A stretch of DNA of 64,000 bases, from assembly GCA_963743285.1 (NCBI GenBank), contig CAVUPF010000007.1, positions 1-64,000 of the forward strand, read 5' to 3'. Under the pieces are notes generated by a model, which saw only the letters and a program-made list of their open reading frames with translations, was not told the DNA's origin and ran no database searches. Source of the stretch: CAVUPF01 sp963743285 (GTDB lineage: Bacteria; Actinomycetota; Thermoleophilia; Solirubrobacterales; 70-9). The translations under genes were made by a program, and so were the position numbers. Positions 47,301 to 57,535 of this stretch are shown here, in pieces (position 1 is the stretch's first letter; every line of letters starts with the position of its first letter).

Positions 47301-47976
47301 GCCACCGCACCGCGTCGGGGGGTCTCAGGTAGATCGGGCCGAGCGGCTCGGCGTCCCCCGCCTCCCCGGCCGCCGCAAGCGCGCAGATGTGCCGCGCGGC
47401 GACCCGGTGCACGGGATCGTCGTCTTCGGCCATCTCGACGCCGTACCGCATCAGCTCTTGGCGAAATCGTAGCGCCCCAGATCCGGCTGCCCGGGGAACC
47501 TGCGCCAACTCCGCAACCCGCGCCGCGAGATCGGCAGGCGAGGCAACGAACGGCTCCCAGAGCCGCTCGCCCAGCTCCGCCGCGTAAAGCGCAGCGAAGA
47601 CCTCACCGCGACGGGCATCGAGAACGGCGAGGCGACCGGCCCCGTCACCGCTCTCGCCCAGCGCCCGCCCGATGGCGTCGAGCGTGCAGACTCCGACCAC
47701 CGGCAGGCCCGTGCTCGCCGCCAGGCCCCGCGCTGTGGCGATCCCGATCCGCACCCCCGTGAACGAGCCGGGCCCGAGGCCGACCGCAATCAGGCCGACC
47801 GCGCCCCAGCCGCCGCCCGCGGCGGCTGCGCGCTCCACCTCCTCCAGCAGCACCGTTGCGTGTCGGGGCCTGCCCTCCGCCGAGAGGCCCAGCAGCGACT
47901 CGTGCAGCACATCGCCACCGCGCGCGGCGCAGACGGCGGTATCGCCGGTCGCGGTGTCGAAACCGACGACTATCAG
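47269..47976 (-). CDS. tsaB: tRNA t6A biosynthesis protein TsaB, probably with a CTG start
   Basis: The body has the TsaB signature LGPGSFTGVRIGIATARGLAASTGLPVVGV and VLDARRGEVFAALYAAE. The nearest standard start (GTG 47910) would delete the first strand, yet the preceding in-frame codons read LIVVGFDTATGDTAVCAARGGD, the expected TsaB N-terminus (DTAT motif). No ATG, GTG or TTG exists in that frame upstream of it, so translation likely begins at CTG 47976 (or the following ATA). The product is about 235 residues. It starts eight bases after the stop of the secreted-protein gene and is the platform protein for TsaD. Confidence 0.85.
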   Translation of the reverse strand: MIVVGFDTATGDTAVCAARGGDVLHESLLGLSAEGRPRHATVLLEEVERAAAAGGGWGAVGLIAVGLGPGSFTGVRIGIATARGLAASTGLPVVGVCTLDAIGRALGESGDGAGRLAVLDARRGEVFAALYAAELGERLWEPFVASPADLAARVAELAQVPRAAGSGALRFRQELMRYGVEMAEDDDPVHRVAARHICALAAAGEAGDAEPLGPIYLRPPDAVRWHERDTVQTAE

Positions 47977-47983
47977 CTCGACG

Positions 47984-48361
47984 CTACTTCCCGACGGTGA
48001 AGGAGTAGGAACCGACGGGCTTGCCCGAGACGAACCAGGTCACTTTGTGCTTGCCGGGGATGACGTCGTGGGTGATTTCGTTCACATACAGCTGCCCTTT
48101 GACCGCTTCCTGCTTGACCTTGCAGAAGTGCTTCCGGTTCGGGAACTTGACGCAGACGGTGTAGAAGACGTCGGCGTCGAGACTCTCGAAGAAGGCACCC
48201 TTTTTGCTCTGCTTCGAGCAGGCGCGGGCGGGCGCCGTTTGTTCGGTGAGACCGCAGCCGACGTAGTGTCTGTAGCCCACCGCCCCCGCCGAAGCTGGCG
48301 CCGGGCTGGCGAGCAGGGCAACCCCCAACACCGTTGCCGCCAGCGCCTTCAGTCCCTTCAT
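47984..48361 (-). CDS. Small secreted protein
   Basis: The 125 residues start with a signal peptide (MKGLKALAATVLGVALLASPAPASAG). The mature part (VGYRHYVGCGLTEQTAPARACSKQSKKGAFFESLDADVFYTVCVKFPNRKHFCKVKQEAV ... GKHKVTWFVSGKPVGSYSFTVGK) has four Cys, suggesting two disulfides, and ends in a beta-hairpin. No family is recognised. It is read in the same direction as tsaB and may share its promoter. Basic composition and disulfides fit a cell-wall-exposed role. Confidence 0.7.
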   Translation of the reverse strand: MKGLKALAATVLGVALLASPAPASAGAVGYRHYVGCGLTEQTAPARACSKQSKKGAFFESLDADVFYTVCVKFPNRKHFCKVKQEAVKGQLYVNEITHDVIPGKHKVTWFVSGKPVGSYSFTVGK

Positions 48362-48499
48362 GCGGAAATCACTTCCTTTTGGATCGAGTTTCAGAGCCGA
48401 TGCTACAGCGCCCTTTCACATTCCCGAACACGACTCCGAGCCGGTGGATGCGCCGCTTCCGGGTAAGGTTCGGTCCCCTCGTCCTGAAAGGAGATCCAC

Positions 48500-48871
48500 T
48501 TGAGGAGATTCACCCGCCGGGCGACGCCGCTCGCGGCCCTGCTGACGATAGCGGCGTGTGGCGCGATCTTGGCCGGCTGCGGAGGAAGCAGCACCTCCAA
48601 CAGCATCAGCAACCAGGTCAGCGGCGCCAAGGAAGATGTCAACAAGGCCCTCGAACAGGGCCAAAAGCAGCTCAACAAAGCAACGAATCAGGGCCAAAAG
48701 ACACTCAAGGAAGTCCAGAGCAAGGGCAACAAGGCGATCGAAAAGGCCCAGAAAGGCCTCAACAGCGGCAAGGTCAGCAAGGAAGCCCAAAAGAAGCTGG
48801 ACGAAGCCAAAGGCAAGGCCAACGAAGCGATCGAAAAGGCCAGCAAACAGCTGAAGAGATCGGGTTACTAG
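48500..48871 (+). CDS. Small lipoprotein with long amphipathic helix repeats
   Basis: The 123 residues start MRRFTRRATPLAALLTIAACGAILAGCGG, a lipoprotein signal with Cys at about 27. The mature part is a nearly continuous charged helix with Gln/Lys/Ala-rich units (GAKEDVNKALEQGQKQLNKATNQGQKTLKEVQSKGNKAIEKAQKGLNSG). The 11-residue rhythm resembles apolipoprotein-like or LEA-like helices that lie on surfaces. AAAGGAG is eight bases before the start at TTG 48500. It converges with tsaE. The function could be spacing of the envelope, but nothing indicates a partner. Confidence 0.68.
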   Translation: MRRFTRRATPLAALLTIAACGAILAGCGGSSTSNSISNQVSGAKEDVNKALEQGQKQLNKATNQGQKTLKEVQSKGNKAIEKAQKGLNSGKVSKEAQKKLDEAKGKANEAIEKASKQLKRSGY

Positions 48872-48875
48872 CAGC

Positions 48876-49286
48876 TCAGCCGAATTCGATCTTGCGGCGG
48901 TCCTCGCCCGCGTGGCGAAGCCGCACCTCCAGCGCCGGGCGCCCGAGGCGCGGCTCCGCCACCGCCGGCCACTCCAGGAAGCTGACCCCGTCGGGGTCAA
49001 GATAGTCATCCAGCAGGGCTGGGTCCTCGCCCTCAAGGCTCTCCAATCGGTAGAGGTCGAGGTGGGAGATGGGCAGCCGCCCGGAGTAACGCTGGCCGAT
49101 CGTGAAGGTCGGGGAGGTAACCGGCCCCTCGACCCCGAGCGCCCGGCAGGCGCCGCGGATCAGCGTCGTCTTGCCGGTGCCGAGCTCGCCGCTGACCAAG
49201 ACGACGTCGCCGGGCTCCAGCCGGGCGGCGATGCGGGCGCCGAGTGCCTCCGTCTCCGCCGCCGAGCGGCTCTCCGCCCTCTCCAT
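48876..49286 (-). CDS. tsaE: tRNA t6A biosynthesis ATPase TsaE
   Basis: From ATG 49286 the 136 residues hold the TsaE P-loop (DVVLVSGELGTGKTTLIRGACRALG), TSPTFTIGQRY (switch I), HLDLYRLE and the motif FLEWPAVAEP, which together define the family. TsaE drives the TsaB-TsaD complex with ATP. It is the last gene of a run fmdB-UDG-tsaE, starting seven bases after the UDG stop, separate from tsaB-tsaD but close by. It ends four bases from the convergent lipoprotein gene. Confidence 0.93.
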   Translation of the reverse strand: MERAESRSAAETEALGARIAARLEPGDVVLVSGELGTGKTTLIRGACRALGVEGPVTSPTFTIGQRYSGRLPISHLDLYRLESLEGEDPALLDDYLDPDGVSFLEWPAVAEPRLGRPALEVRLRHAGEDRRKIEFG

Positions 49287-49293
49287 CCGGAGC

Positions 49294-49977
49294 CTAGCCG
49301 AACAGGTCAAGCTGATCGACCCGAGGCGGTAGTGGTGGGCCCTCGTCTCCGGCCTCAACCGGCTCGTGAATCTCAGCCTCCGAGGGCGGCAAGGGCCCGG
49401 CGAGTAACCCAGGCAGGCGTTCGAAATCGCCGCGCAAGGTCTCCTTCACCGCTGGGGTCCGGAGCGCCGCGGCGGGATGGAAGAGCGGCACCAAGAAGAT
49501 GGTGCGTCCGCCCAGCTCGTGCACCTGAGGCACTCCCCGCACCTTGGTGATCCCAGCCGGGCTGCCGCTGAGCAGCTTGGTGGCGAAATTGCCCAGTGTG
49601 CAGAGGACCTTCGGCTCGATCAGCCGTACCTGCTCGAACAGGTAGGGCCGACAGGCCTCTATCTCCAGGGGCTGCGGGTCCCGATTGCCGGGAGGCCTCG
49701 ACTTGAGAACGTTGGCGATGAAGACGTTCTCGCGCGACATCCCGATGCCCTCCAGTAGCTCGCCGAGGAGCTGTCCCGCCCGCCCGACAAAGGGCAGACC
49801 CTGACGGTCCTCTTCGGCCCCCGGTGCCTCGCCGACGAACATCAGGTCGGCATCGGCGTCGCCTGCCCCAAAGACAGCCTTGGTGCGCGTCTCGTGGAGG
49901 GGGCATCTGGCGCATGCTTGGACTTCTTTGTAGAGCTCGACGAGCCTGGCGCGGCGCTCCTCCGGAGACAGACTCAC
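49294..49977 (-). CDS. Uracil-DNA glycosylase, family 4 (4Fe-4S)
   Basis: The GTG start at 49977 gives 227 residues: VQACARCPLHETRTKAVFGAGDADADLMFVGEAPGAEEDRQGLPFVGRAGQLLGELLEGIG shows the Cys pair and the catalytic GEAPG loop, and IEACRPYLFEQVRLIEPKVLCTLGNFA holds the other two Cys of the iron-sulfur cluster. The FHPAA element contacts DNA. The enzyme removes uracil in base-excision repair. The start overlaps the fmdB stop (GTGA). The last 40 residues are acidic and poorly conserved. Confidence 0.92.
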   Translation of the reverse strand: MSLSPEERRARLVELYKEVQACARCPLHETRTKAVFGAGDADADLMFVGEAPGAEEDRQGLPFVGRAGQLLGELLEGIGMSRENVFIANVLKSRPPGNRDPQPLEIEACRPYLFEQVRLIEPKVLCTLGNFATKLLSGSPAGITKVRGVPQVHELGGRTIFLVPLFHPAAALRTPAVKETLRGDFERLPGLLAGPLPPSEAEIHEPVEAGDEGPPLPPRVDQLDLFG

Positions 49978-50261
49978 TGCGGCCCCTTTCGGCGGCGCGG
50001 CGGCGGGGCATCTCCGGCCGCGCGCTTGCGCTTCGTCGCCGCCAGGCGCTCGCCGCGCGCCGCTTCGCGCTCGCGACGGCTCGATTCGCCGGACCTGACG
50101 CTCGCGCCGCGCGGCTGGCGACCCGGCGGGGCGGGCAGCGAGAGCAGTCGGCGCGCTCGCTCCGATCGACATCTCGGACAGACGGGAGTTCCGGCACCCG
50201 GGTGGATTAGCTCCTCAAAGCGATTCCCGCACTCCTCGCACTCGAACTCATAGATCGGCAT
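49974..50261 (-). CDS. FmdB-type zinc ribbon protein
   Basis: ATG 50261 gives 95 residues. MPIYEFECEECGNRFEELIHPGAGTPVCPRCRSERARRLLS is the FmdB/putative regulatory protein zinc ribbon with CxxC...CxxC. The second half is a basic, low-complexity tail (Arg-rich, ending PPPRRRKGPQ). The biological role of FmdB proteins is not established. It heads the fmdB-UDG-tsaE run and is divergent from panC across a 43-base gap. Confidence 0.88.
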   Translation of the reverse strand: MPIYEFECEECGNRFEELIHPGAGTPVCPRCRSERARRLLSLPAPPGRQPRGASVRSGESSRREREAARGERLAATKRKRAAGDAPPPRRRKGPQ

Positions 50262-50304
50262 ACGAGGAACCTTTATAATCGTTTGAGGCCGTGACCCCAA
50301 GGGC

Positions 50305-51207
50305 ATGGACCCCATGGAACCCCGACTAAGCGACCCCCCGCCTGCGACAAACGACGGCGTGCGAACAGTTCGCGCCAAGGCCGAGCTGCACGACGCGCTG
50401 GCAGAAGCGCGTGGCGTTGGGTGCTCGGTCGGGCTCGTCCCGACCATGGGCTACTTGCACGGGGGGCACCTTTCGCTGCTGCGCGCCGCTCGTGCCGAGT
50501 GCGACGTCGTCGTCATGAGCCTCTTCGTCAATCCCGCCCAGTTCGGTCCCGGCGAGGATCTCGACCGCTACCCCCGTGACGAGGAGCGCGACAGGCGTCT
50601 CGCCGCGGACGCCGGCGTCGACCTTGTCTACGCACCGCCGGTCGAGGAGGTCTACCCGGCGGGCTTTTCCACCGAGGTCGAGGTCAGGGGCCTGACCGAG
50701 GTGCTGTGCGGCGACCCGGCGCACCGCGGTGCCGGCCACTTCCACGGCGTCACCACGATAGTCGCAAAGCTCTTCAACACCGTCCAGCCCGAGGTCGCCT
50801 ACTTCGGCCAGAAGGACGCCCAGCAGGCGGTGGTGATCCGCCGCATGGTGCGTGACCTCGACTTCCCGGTGCGAATCGAGGTGCTGCCAACTGTGCGTGA
50901 GCCGGACGGCCTGGCAATGAGCTCCCGCAACACGTACCTCGGCGCCGAGGACCGCGGGCGGGCGGCGGCGATACCGAGGGCGCTGCACGCCGCCCTGCAG
51001 CGAGCGCGAGCCGAGTCGCTTGCCGCCGGACTCGCCGCCGCTCGCGGCGAGCTGGAGTCGGCTGGCATCGAGCCCGAGTACCTCGAGGCATGCGACGCCG
51101 AGGAGCTCTACCCGGTGGGCGAGCTGAACGGCCGGCCGGTGCTTGTCGCGCTAGCCGCCCGGGTCGGCGGCGCCCGCCTGGTCGACAACGTCCTGATCCA
51201 ACCCTGA
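50305..51207 (+). CDS. panC: Pantoate-beta-alanine ligase
   Basis: The 300-residue protein has the PanC signatures: VPTMGYLHGGHLSLLRAARAECDVVVMSLFVNPAQFGPGEDLDRYPRD (HIGH-like), VTTIVAKLFNTVQPEVAYFGQKDAQQ and LPTVREPDGLAMSSRNTYL (KMSKS-like). It ligates pantoate and beta-alanine with ATP to make pantothenate. ATG 50305 and 50314 are both possible starts; the first is kept. It leads the panC-panD-panB operon (20 bases to panD). coaE, the last step of CoA synthesis, is elsewhere in the window. Confidence 0.95.
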   Translation: MDPMEPRLSDPPPATNDGVRTVRAKAELHDALAEARGVGCSVGLVPTMGYLHGGHLSLLRAARAECDVVVMSLFVNPAQFGPGEDLDRYPRDEERDRRLAADAGVDLVYAPPVEEVYPAGFSTEVEVRGLTEVLCGDPAHRGAGHFHGVTTIVAKLFNTVQPEVAYFGQKDAQQAVVIRRMVRDLDFPVRIEVLPTVREPDGLAMSSRNTYLGAEDRGRAAAIPRALHAALQRARAESLAAGLAAARGELESAGIEPEYLEACDAEELYPVGELNGRPVLVALAARVGGARLVDNVLIQP

Positions 51208-51227
51208 ACGAGGCAAGGGGAAGCTAA

Positions 51228-51608
51228 ATGCAGAGACAGATGCTGAAGTCGAAGATCCACCGGGCCACGGTGACCGACTGCGACGTCGACTACATCGGCA
51301 GCATCACCATCGACACCGAGCTGATGGCAAGCGCCGACCTGCTCACTAATGAGCAGGTGCATGTCTGGGACATCGACAACGGCGCCCGCTTCATCACCTA
51401 CGCGATCGACGGCGGGGCCGGCTCGGGAACGATGCAGGTGAACGGTGCCGCAGCGCACCTGACCCGGCCCGGTCATCGGATCATTGTCGCCTCTTTCGGC
51501 GCCTACGACGAGATCGACCTGGAGGCCTACTCGCCGATCGTCGTCCACGTCGATGACGCCAACCGAGCTGTCGCCGTCGACAGCCACCCAGAGGTGCTCC
51601 TCTCATGA
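51228..51608 (+). CDS. panD: Aspartate 1-decarboxylase proenzyme
   Basis: The 126 residues include the self-cleavage site Gly24-Ser25 (DYIGSITID), which forms the pyruvoyl group, and MASADLLTNEQVHVWDIDNGARFITYAI, NGAAAHLTRPGHRIIVASF, typical of PanD. It makes beta-alanine for panC. AGGGGAAG precedes the ATG by six bases. The stop overlaps the panB start by four bases (ATGA). Confidence 0.95.
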   Translation: MQRQMLKSKIHRATVTDCDVDYIGSITIDTELMASADLLTNEQVHVWDIDNGARFITYAIDGGAGSGTMQVNGAAAHLTRPGHRIIVASFGAYDEIDLEAYSPIVVHVDDANRAVAVDSHPEVLLS

Positions 51609-52540
51609 GCACGGGCGTCCGCGGACAGACTGACCCGGCGGCCGCCGCGCGCAATCCCGTGACACTGCCCCGCCTCGCCGAGATGAAGGAGGTGGGCGAG
51701 CCGATCGTGATGGTCACCGCCTATGACTATCCCTCGGCGAGGGCCGCCGAGGAGGCCGGCGTCGACATCGTCTTGGTGGGCGATACGGCGGCGATGGTGG
51801 TCCTCGGCTACCCGGGCACCGAGCCCGTCTCCATGGAGGAGATGGTGATGCTCGGCAAGGCAGTCCGCCGTGGACTGCGAGTGCCGCTGATGGTCGGCGA
51901 CATGCCGATGGGGAGCTATGAGGCCAGCAACGAGATCGCCGTCCAAAACGCTCAGCGACTGATCAAGGAGACCGGCTGCCAGGTCGTGAAGCTGGAGGCC
52001 GGGGGGACATCGGTCGAGCGGGCACGGGCGATCGTCCGATCGGGGATTCCGGTGATGGGCCATGTCGGACTGACGCCGCAGACCGCCACCGCACTCGGCG
52101 GCTACAAGACCCAAGGCAAGACCGCCAAAGGGGCGATTCAGCTCTGCGAGGACGCTCTGGCGTTGCAATCCGTCGGCTGCTTCGCGATCGTCTTCGAGGC
52201 CGTTCCCGCCGCAATCACAGAGGCAATCGTCGAGAAGCTGGACATCCCCACGATCGGGATAGGCGCAGGTCCTGCCACCTCCGGGCAGGTGCTGGTCTTC
52301 CACGACCTGCTTGGCATCACCACCGGCCGCATGGCCAAGTTCGTCAAGCGCTACACCGACATCCACGCGGAGATGGTGCGAGGACTGGGTGAGTACACTG
52401 CGGAGGTCCGTTCCCGCCACTTCCCAGAACCCGACCACGTCTACAGCGTCGAGCCGGCTGAGCTGGCGGAGTTCAGGCTATACCTGGATCAGGAGAGCCT
52501 GACGTCGCAGAAGGCGTGGGACTGGGAGCCGTTGCCGTAG
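51605..52540 (+). CDS. panB: 3-methyl-2-oxobutanoate hydroxymethyltransferase
   Basis: This 311-residue TIM-barrel enzyme has MVTAYDYPSARAAEEAGVDIVLVGDTAAMVVLGY (Mg2+ Asp residues), GDMPMGSYE, VKLEAG, MGHVGLTPQ and FEAVPAAITEAIVEKLDIPTIGIGAGP, all PanB motifs. It makes ketopantoate from ketoisovalerate. With panC and panD it supplies pantothenate except for the ketopantoate reductase step, which is not seen here. It converges with the acyltransferase gene. Confidence 0.95.
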   Translation: MSTGVRGQTDPAAAARNPVTLPRLAEMKEVGEPIVMVTAYDYPSARAAEEAGVDIVLVGDTAAMVVLGYPGTEPVSMEEMVMLGKAVRRGLRVPLMVGDMPMGSYEASNEIAVQNAQRLIKETGCQVVKLEAGGTSVERARAIVRSGIPVMGHVGLTPQTATALGGYKTQGKTAKGAIQLCEDALALQSVGCFAIVFEAVPAAITEAIVEKLDIPTIGIGAGPATSGQVLVFHDLLGITTGRMAKFVKRYTDIHAEMVRGLGEYTAEVRSRHFPEPDHVYSVEPAELAEFRLYLDQESLTSQKAWDWEPLP

Positions 52541-52546
52541 GAGAGC

Positions 52547-53134
52547 TCACCCAGTCCACTCGATCTTCCTGACCACCTTCGCCGGCGCCCCAGCTGCGAT
52601 CACGCCCGCAGGCAGGGAGGTGGTGACGACGGAGTTGGCGCCTATAACGCAACGATCACCGATGCTGACGCCGCTGGTGATAACGCAGTTGACGCCGAAC
52701 CAGCAGTTGGAACCGATCTCGACCGGGCCCTTCGAGGTAAAGCCCTGCCAGGTGATCGGAGTGTCGGGGTCGGCGTAGCGGTGGTCGGCGTCGCCGACGA
52801 AGCAGCCGTTTGCGAACATCGTGTGGTCGCCGATCGCGATCCGCTCATAAGCGGCGAGCATCGTGTTGCGGTTGAGGAAGCAGCCTGCTCCGATCTCGAT
52901 CCTCGCCTCGGGCGCCAGGGTGATCCAGCAACCGGGCTCAAGCAGGGTGCCTTCGCCGACCTTCAGCCGACCCTCCTCGAGCGCCTCCAGCACCTCGCCC
53001 TCGACCGGCATGCGGATGAAGAAGCCGCCGCGGGCGGCGTGGCGAGCAAGCCGCCAACGACGCAGGCGACGGCGGTTGCGCTCATACCAGCGCCGCTTCG
53101 CCCACCACAGCCTCCAGCCACGTAGCTCGGACAT
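52547..53134 (-). CDS. Acyltransferase with left-handed beta-helix (hexapeptide repeats)
   Basis: From ATG 53134 the 195 residues begin with a basic segment (MSELRGWRLWWAKRRWYERNRRRLRRWRLARHAARGG) and continue with hexapeptide repeats (VGEGTLLEPGCWITLAPEARIEIGAGCFLNRNTMLAAYERIAIGDHTMFANGCFVGDADHRY ... GVSIGDRCVIGANSVVTTSLPAGVIAAGAPAKVV). The DADHRY loop supplies the catalytic His typical of maltose/galactoside-type O-acetyltransferases. It probably acetylates a sugar or cell-surface glycan. The Arg-rich N-terminus may attach it to the membrane. Confidence 0.85.
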   Translation of the reverse strand: MSELRGWRLWWAKRRWYERNRRRLRRWRLARHAARGGFFIRMPVEGEVLEALEEGRLKVGEGTLLEPGCWITLAPEARIEIGAGCFLNRNTMLAAYERIAIGDHTMFANGCFVGDADHRYADPDTPITWQGFTSKGPVEIGSNCWFGVNCVITSGVSIGDRCVIGANSVVTTSLPAGVIAAGAPAKVVRKIEWTG

Positions 53135-53200
53135 GCGCCTAGCTTTCCAAAGCCTCCCCCAGTAGGGTCGGCTCGCAATCCAGCCAGGAGGGAATCGAGC

Positions 53201-54168
53201 GTGAGTCCGACCAAAGACGAGATGCGCGGGGGCATCGACCTGGGGGGAACGAAGATCCAGACCGCAATCGTCGACCGCGCCGGCAGAGTCCTGGGCGAGG
53301 CGCGCCACCCGACGCCGACCAGCGGCGGGCCGCAAGACGTGGCGGACGTGATGGCCGCCGCGCTGCGCGAGGCGGCTGGGGAAGCCGGGGCCGAGGCCAG
53401 CGGCCTAGGCGGCGTCGGCGTCGGCTCGCCCGGCGACGTCGACGAGGCTAGCGGCGTCGTCTCCGGCGCCCGCAACCTGCCCGGCTGGGACGACAGCTTC
53501 CCGCTCGCCGAAGTCCTGAAGAAGGACCTCGGCACCGACGTGCGGGTTGGCAACGACGTCCAGGTCGCTACCGAGGCCGAGTTCCACCTCGGCGCCGGCC
53601 GAGAGTTCAAGAGCCTGATCGGAGTCTTCTGGGGCACCGGAGTCGGCGGCGGGCTCGTGCTCGGCGGCAAGCCGTGGCTGGGCCGGGGCGCCGCCGGTGA
53701 GATCGGCCACATGGTCGTCAAGCGCGGCGGTGCCGAGTGCCCGTGCGGGCGCAAGGGCTGCCTGGAGGCCTATGCCGGGCGGGCCGCGATGGAAGCCGAG
53801 GCGAGGCGCCAGCACGCGGAGGGGGTCAAGACCGACCTCTTCAAGCTGATGCGAAGACATGACCGCGACCGGCTGACCAGCAGCATCTGGGAGCGTGCCC
53901 TTGATCACGGAGACCACCTCGCCGAGAGCCTGCTCGATCGCGCGATCGAGGCACTCGGCACCGGCATTGCCTCGGCGGTCAACCTGCTCGACCCTGAAGC
54001 CGTGATAGTCGGCGGAGGGCTCGGCGTGCGTTTCGGCGAGCGCTACATGGAGGCGCTGACCAAGGAGATGGGCAAGCACCTCTTCGTCGACGAGCGGCCT
54101 CCGGCGGTCCGGGTCGCCTCACTGGGCGACCTGGGCGGGGCGATCGGCGCTTCGCTTCTCTTCGCCCG

Positions 54169-54172
<4 letters not shown>
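53201..54172 (+). CDS. ROK-family sugar kinase
   Basis: GTG 53201, preceded by AGGAGG, gives 323 residues. GGIDLGGTKIQTAIVDRAGRV is the ATP-binding phosphate motif, VGVGSPGDVDEASGVV and VGNDVQVATEAEFHLGAG carry the catalytic Asp, GEIGHMVVKRGGAECPCGRKGCLEAYAG includes the ROK zinc site (CxCGxxGC with the His), and VIVGGGLGVRFGERYMEAL closes the ATP site. Glucokinase is the commonest activity in actinobacteria. It converges with uvrA, overlapping by four bases. Confidence 0.88.
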
Positions 54173-57048
<2,876 letters not shown>

Positions 57049-57056
57049 TGCGCCCG

Positions 57057-57082
57057 ATTCTACGCAGGCGAACGGTTGTTCC
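57057..57082 (-). promoter_or_regulatory. uvrA promoter with LexA/SOS box, leaderless
   Basis: CGAACGGTTGTTCC (57069-57082) fits the actinobacterial SOS-box pattern CGAAC-N4-GTTCG with one change. On the minus strand a -10-like TAGAAT (57062-57057) lies eight bases before the GTG, without a Shine-Dalgarno sequence. LexA bound to the box would overlap the promoter. Confidence 0.68.
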
Positions 57083-57156
57083 CCTCGCCTTGCGTCGCGG
57101 CTCGAGCGGCGTTGGCGTTCGAAGCTGGGCGGCGACACCGCTACTAAGGAGGAGAG

Positions 57157-57535
57157 ATGTCGAACCTCGACACAGCCCGATCCGCATATGAGGCCTGCGG
57201 CCGCGGAGACTTGGCGGCGCTCGAGGAGTCATTCGCAGTGAACGCCATCTGGGTAACTTCAGATGAGCTACCGCGCGGGGGGAGGACCAGTGGCGGTGAG
57301 CAGATCATCGCCAACTTCGCCCAGATCCCCAACTATTGGTCCCTCGTTCAGGGTCGAGCCGGAGGAGTTCATCGACGCCGCCGATTACATCGTGGTCAGA
57401 GAGAAGCAGCGCGCCGGCAATGAGCGCGGCAGCTTCGAGTCCCGATACGTTCACGTGATGAAGTTCGAGGACGGCAAGCCGGTGCTGGGCGAGTTCCTTA
57501 CCGACTCTGCCAGAGCCGCGAAGCTGTCGGCCTAG
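57157..57535 (+). pseudogene. SnoaL/NTF2-like protein with one-base frameshift
   Basis: AAGGAGG just upstream gives a good start at ATG 57157. The first part (MSNLDTARSAYEACGRGDLAALEESFAVNAIWVTSDELPRGG ... GGEQIIANFAQIPNYW) and the second part (FRVEPEEFIDAADYIVVREKQRAGNERGSFESRYVHVMKFEDGKPVLGEFLTDSARAA) make one SnoaL-like domain, but they are in different frames. An extra C in the CCC run at 57341-57343 explains the shift (restoring WSSFRVEPEEF). Total would be about 125 residues, normal for the family. It may be a real lesion or a sequencing error. The end overlaps the uvrB stop. Confidence 0.72.
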
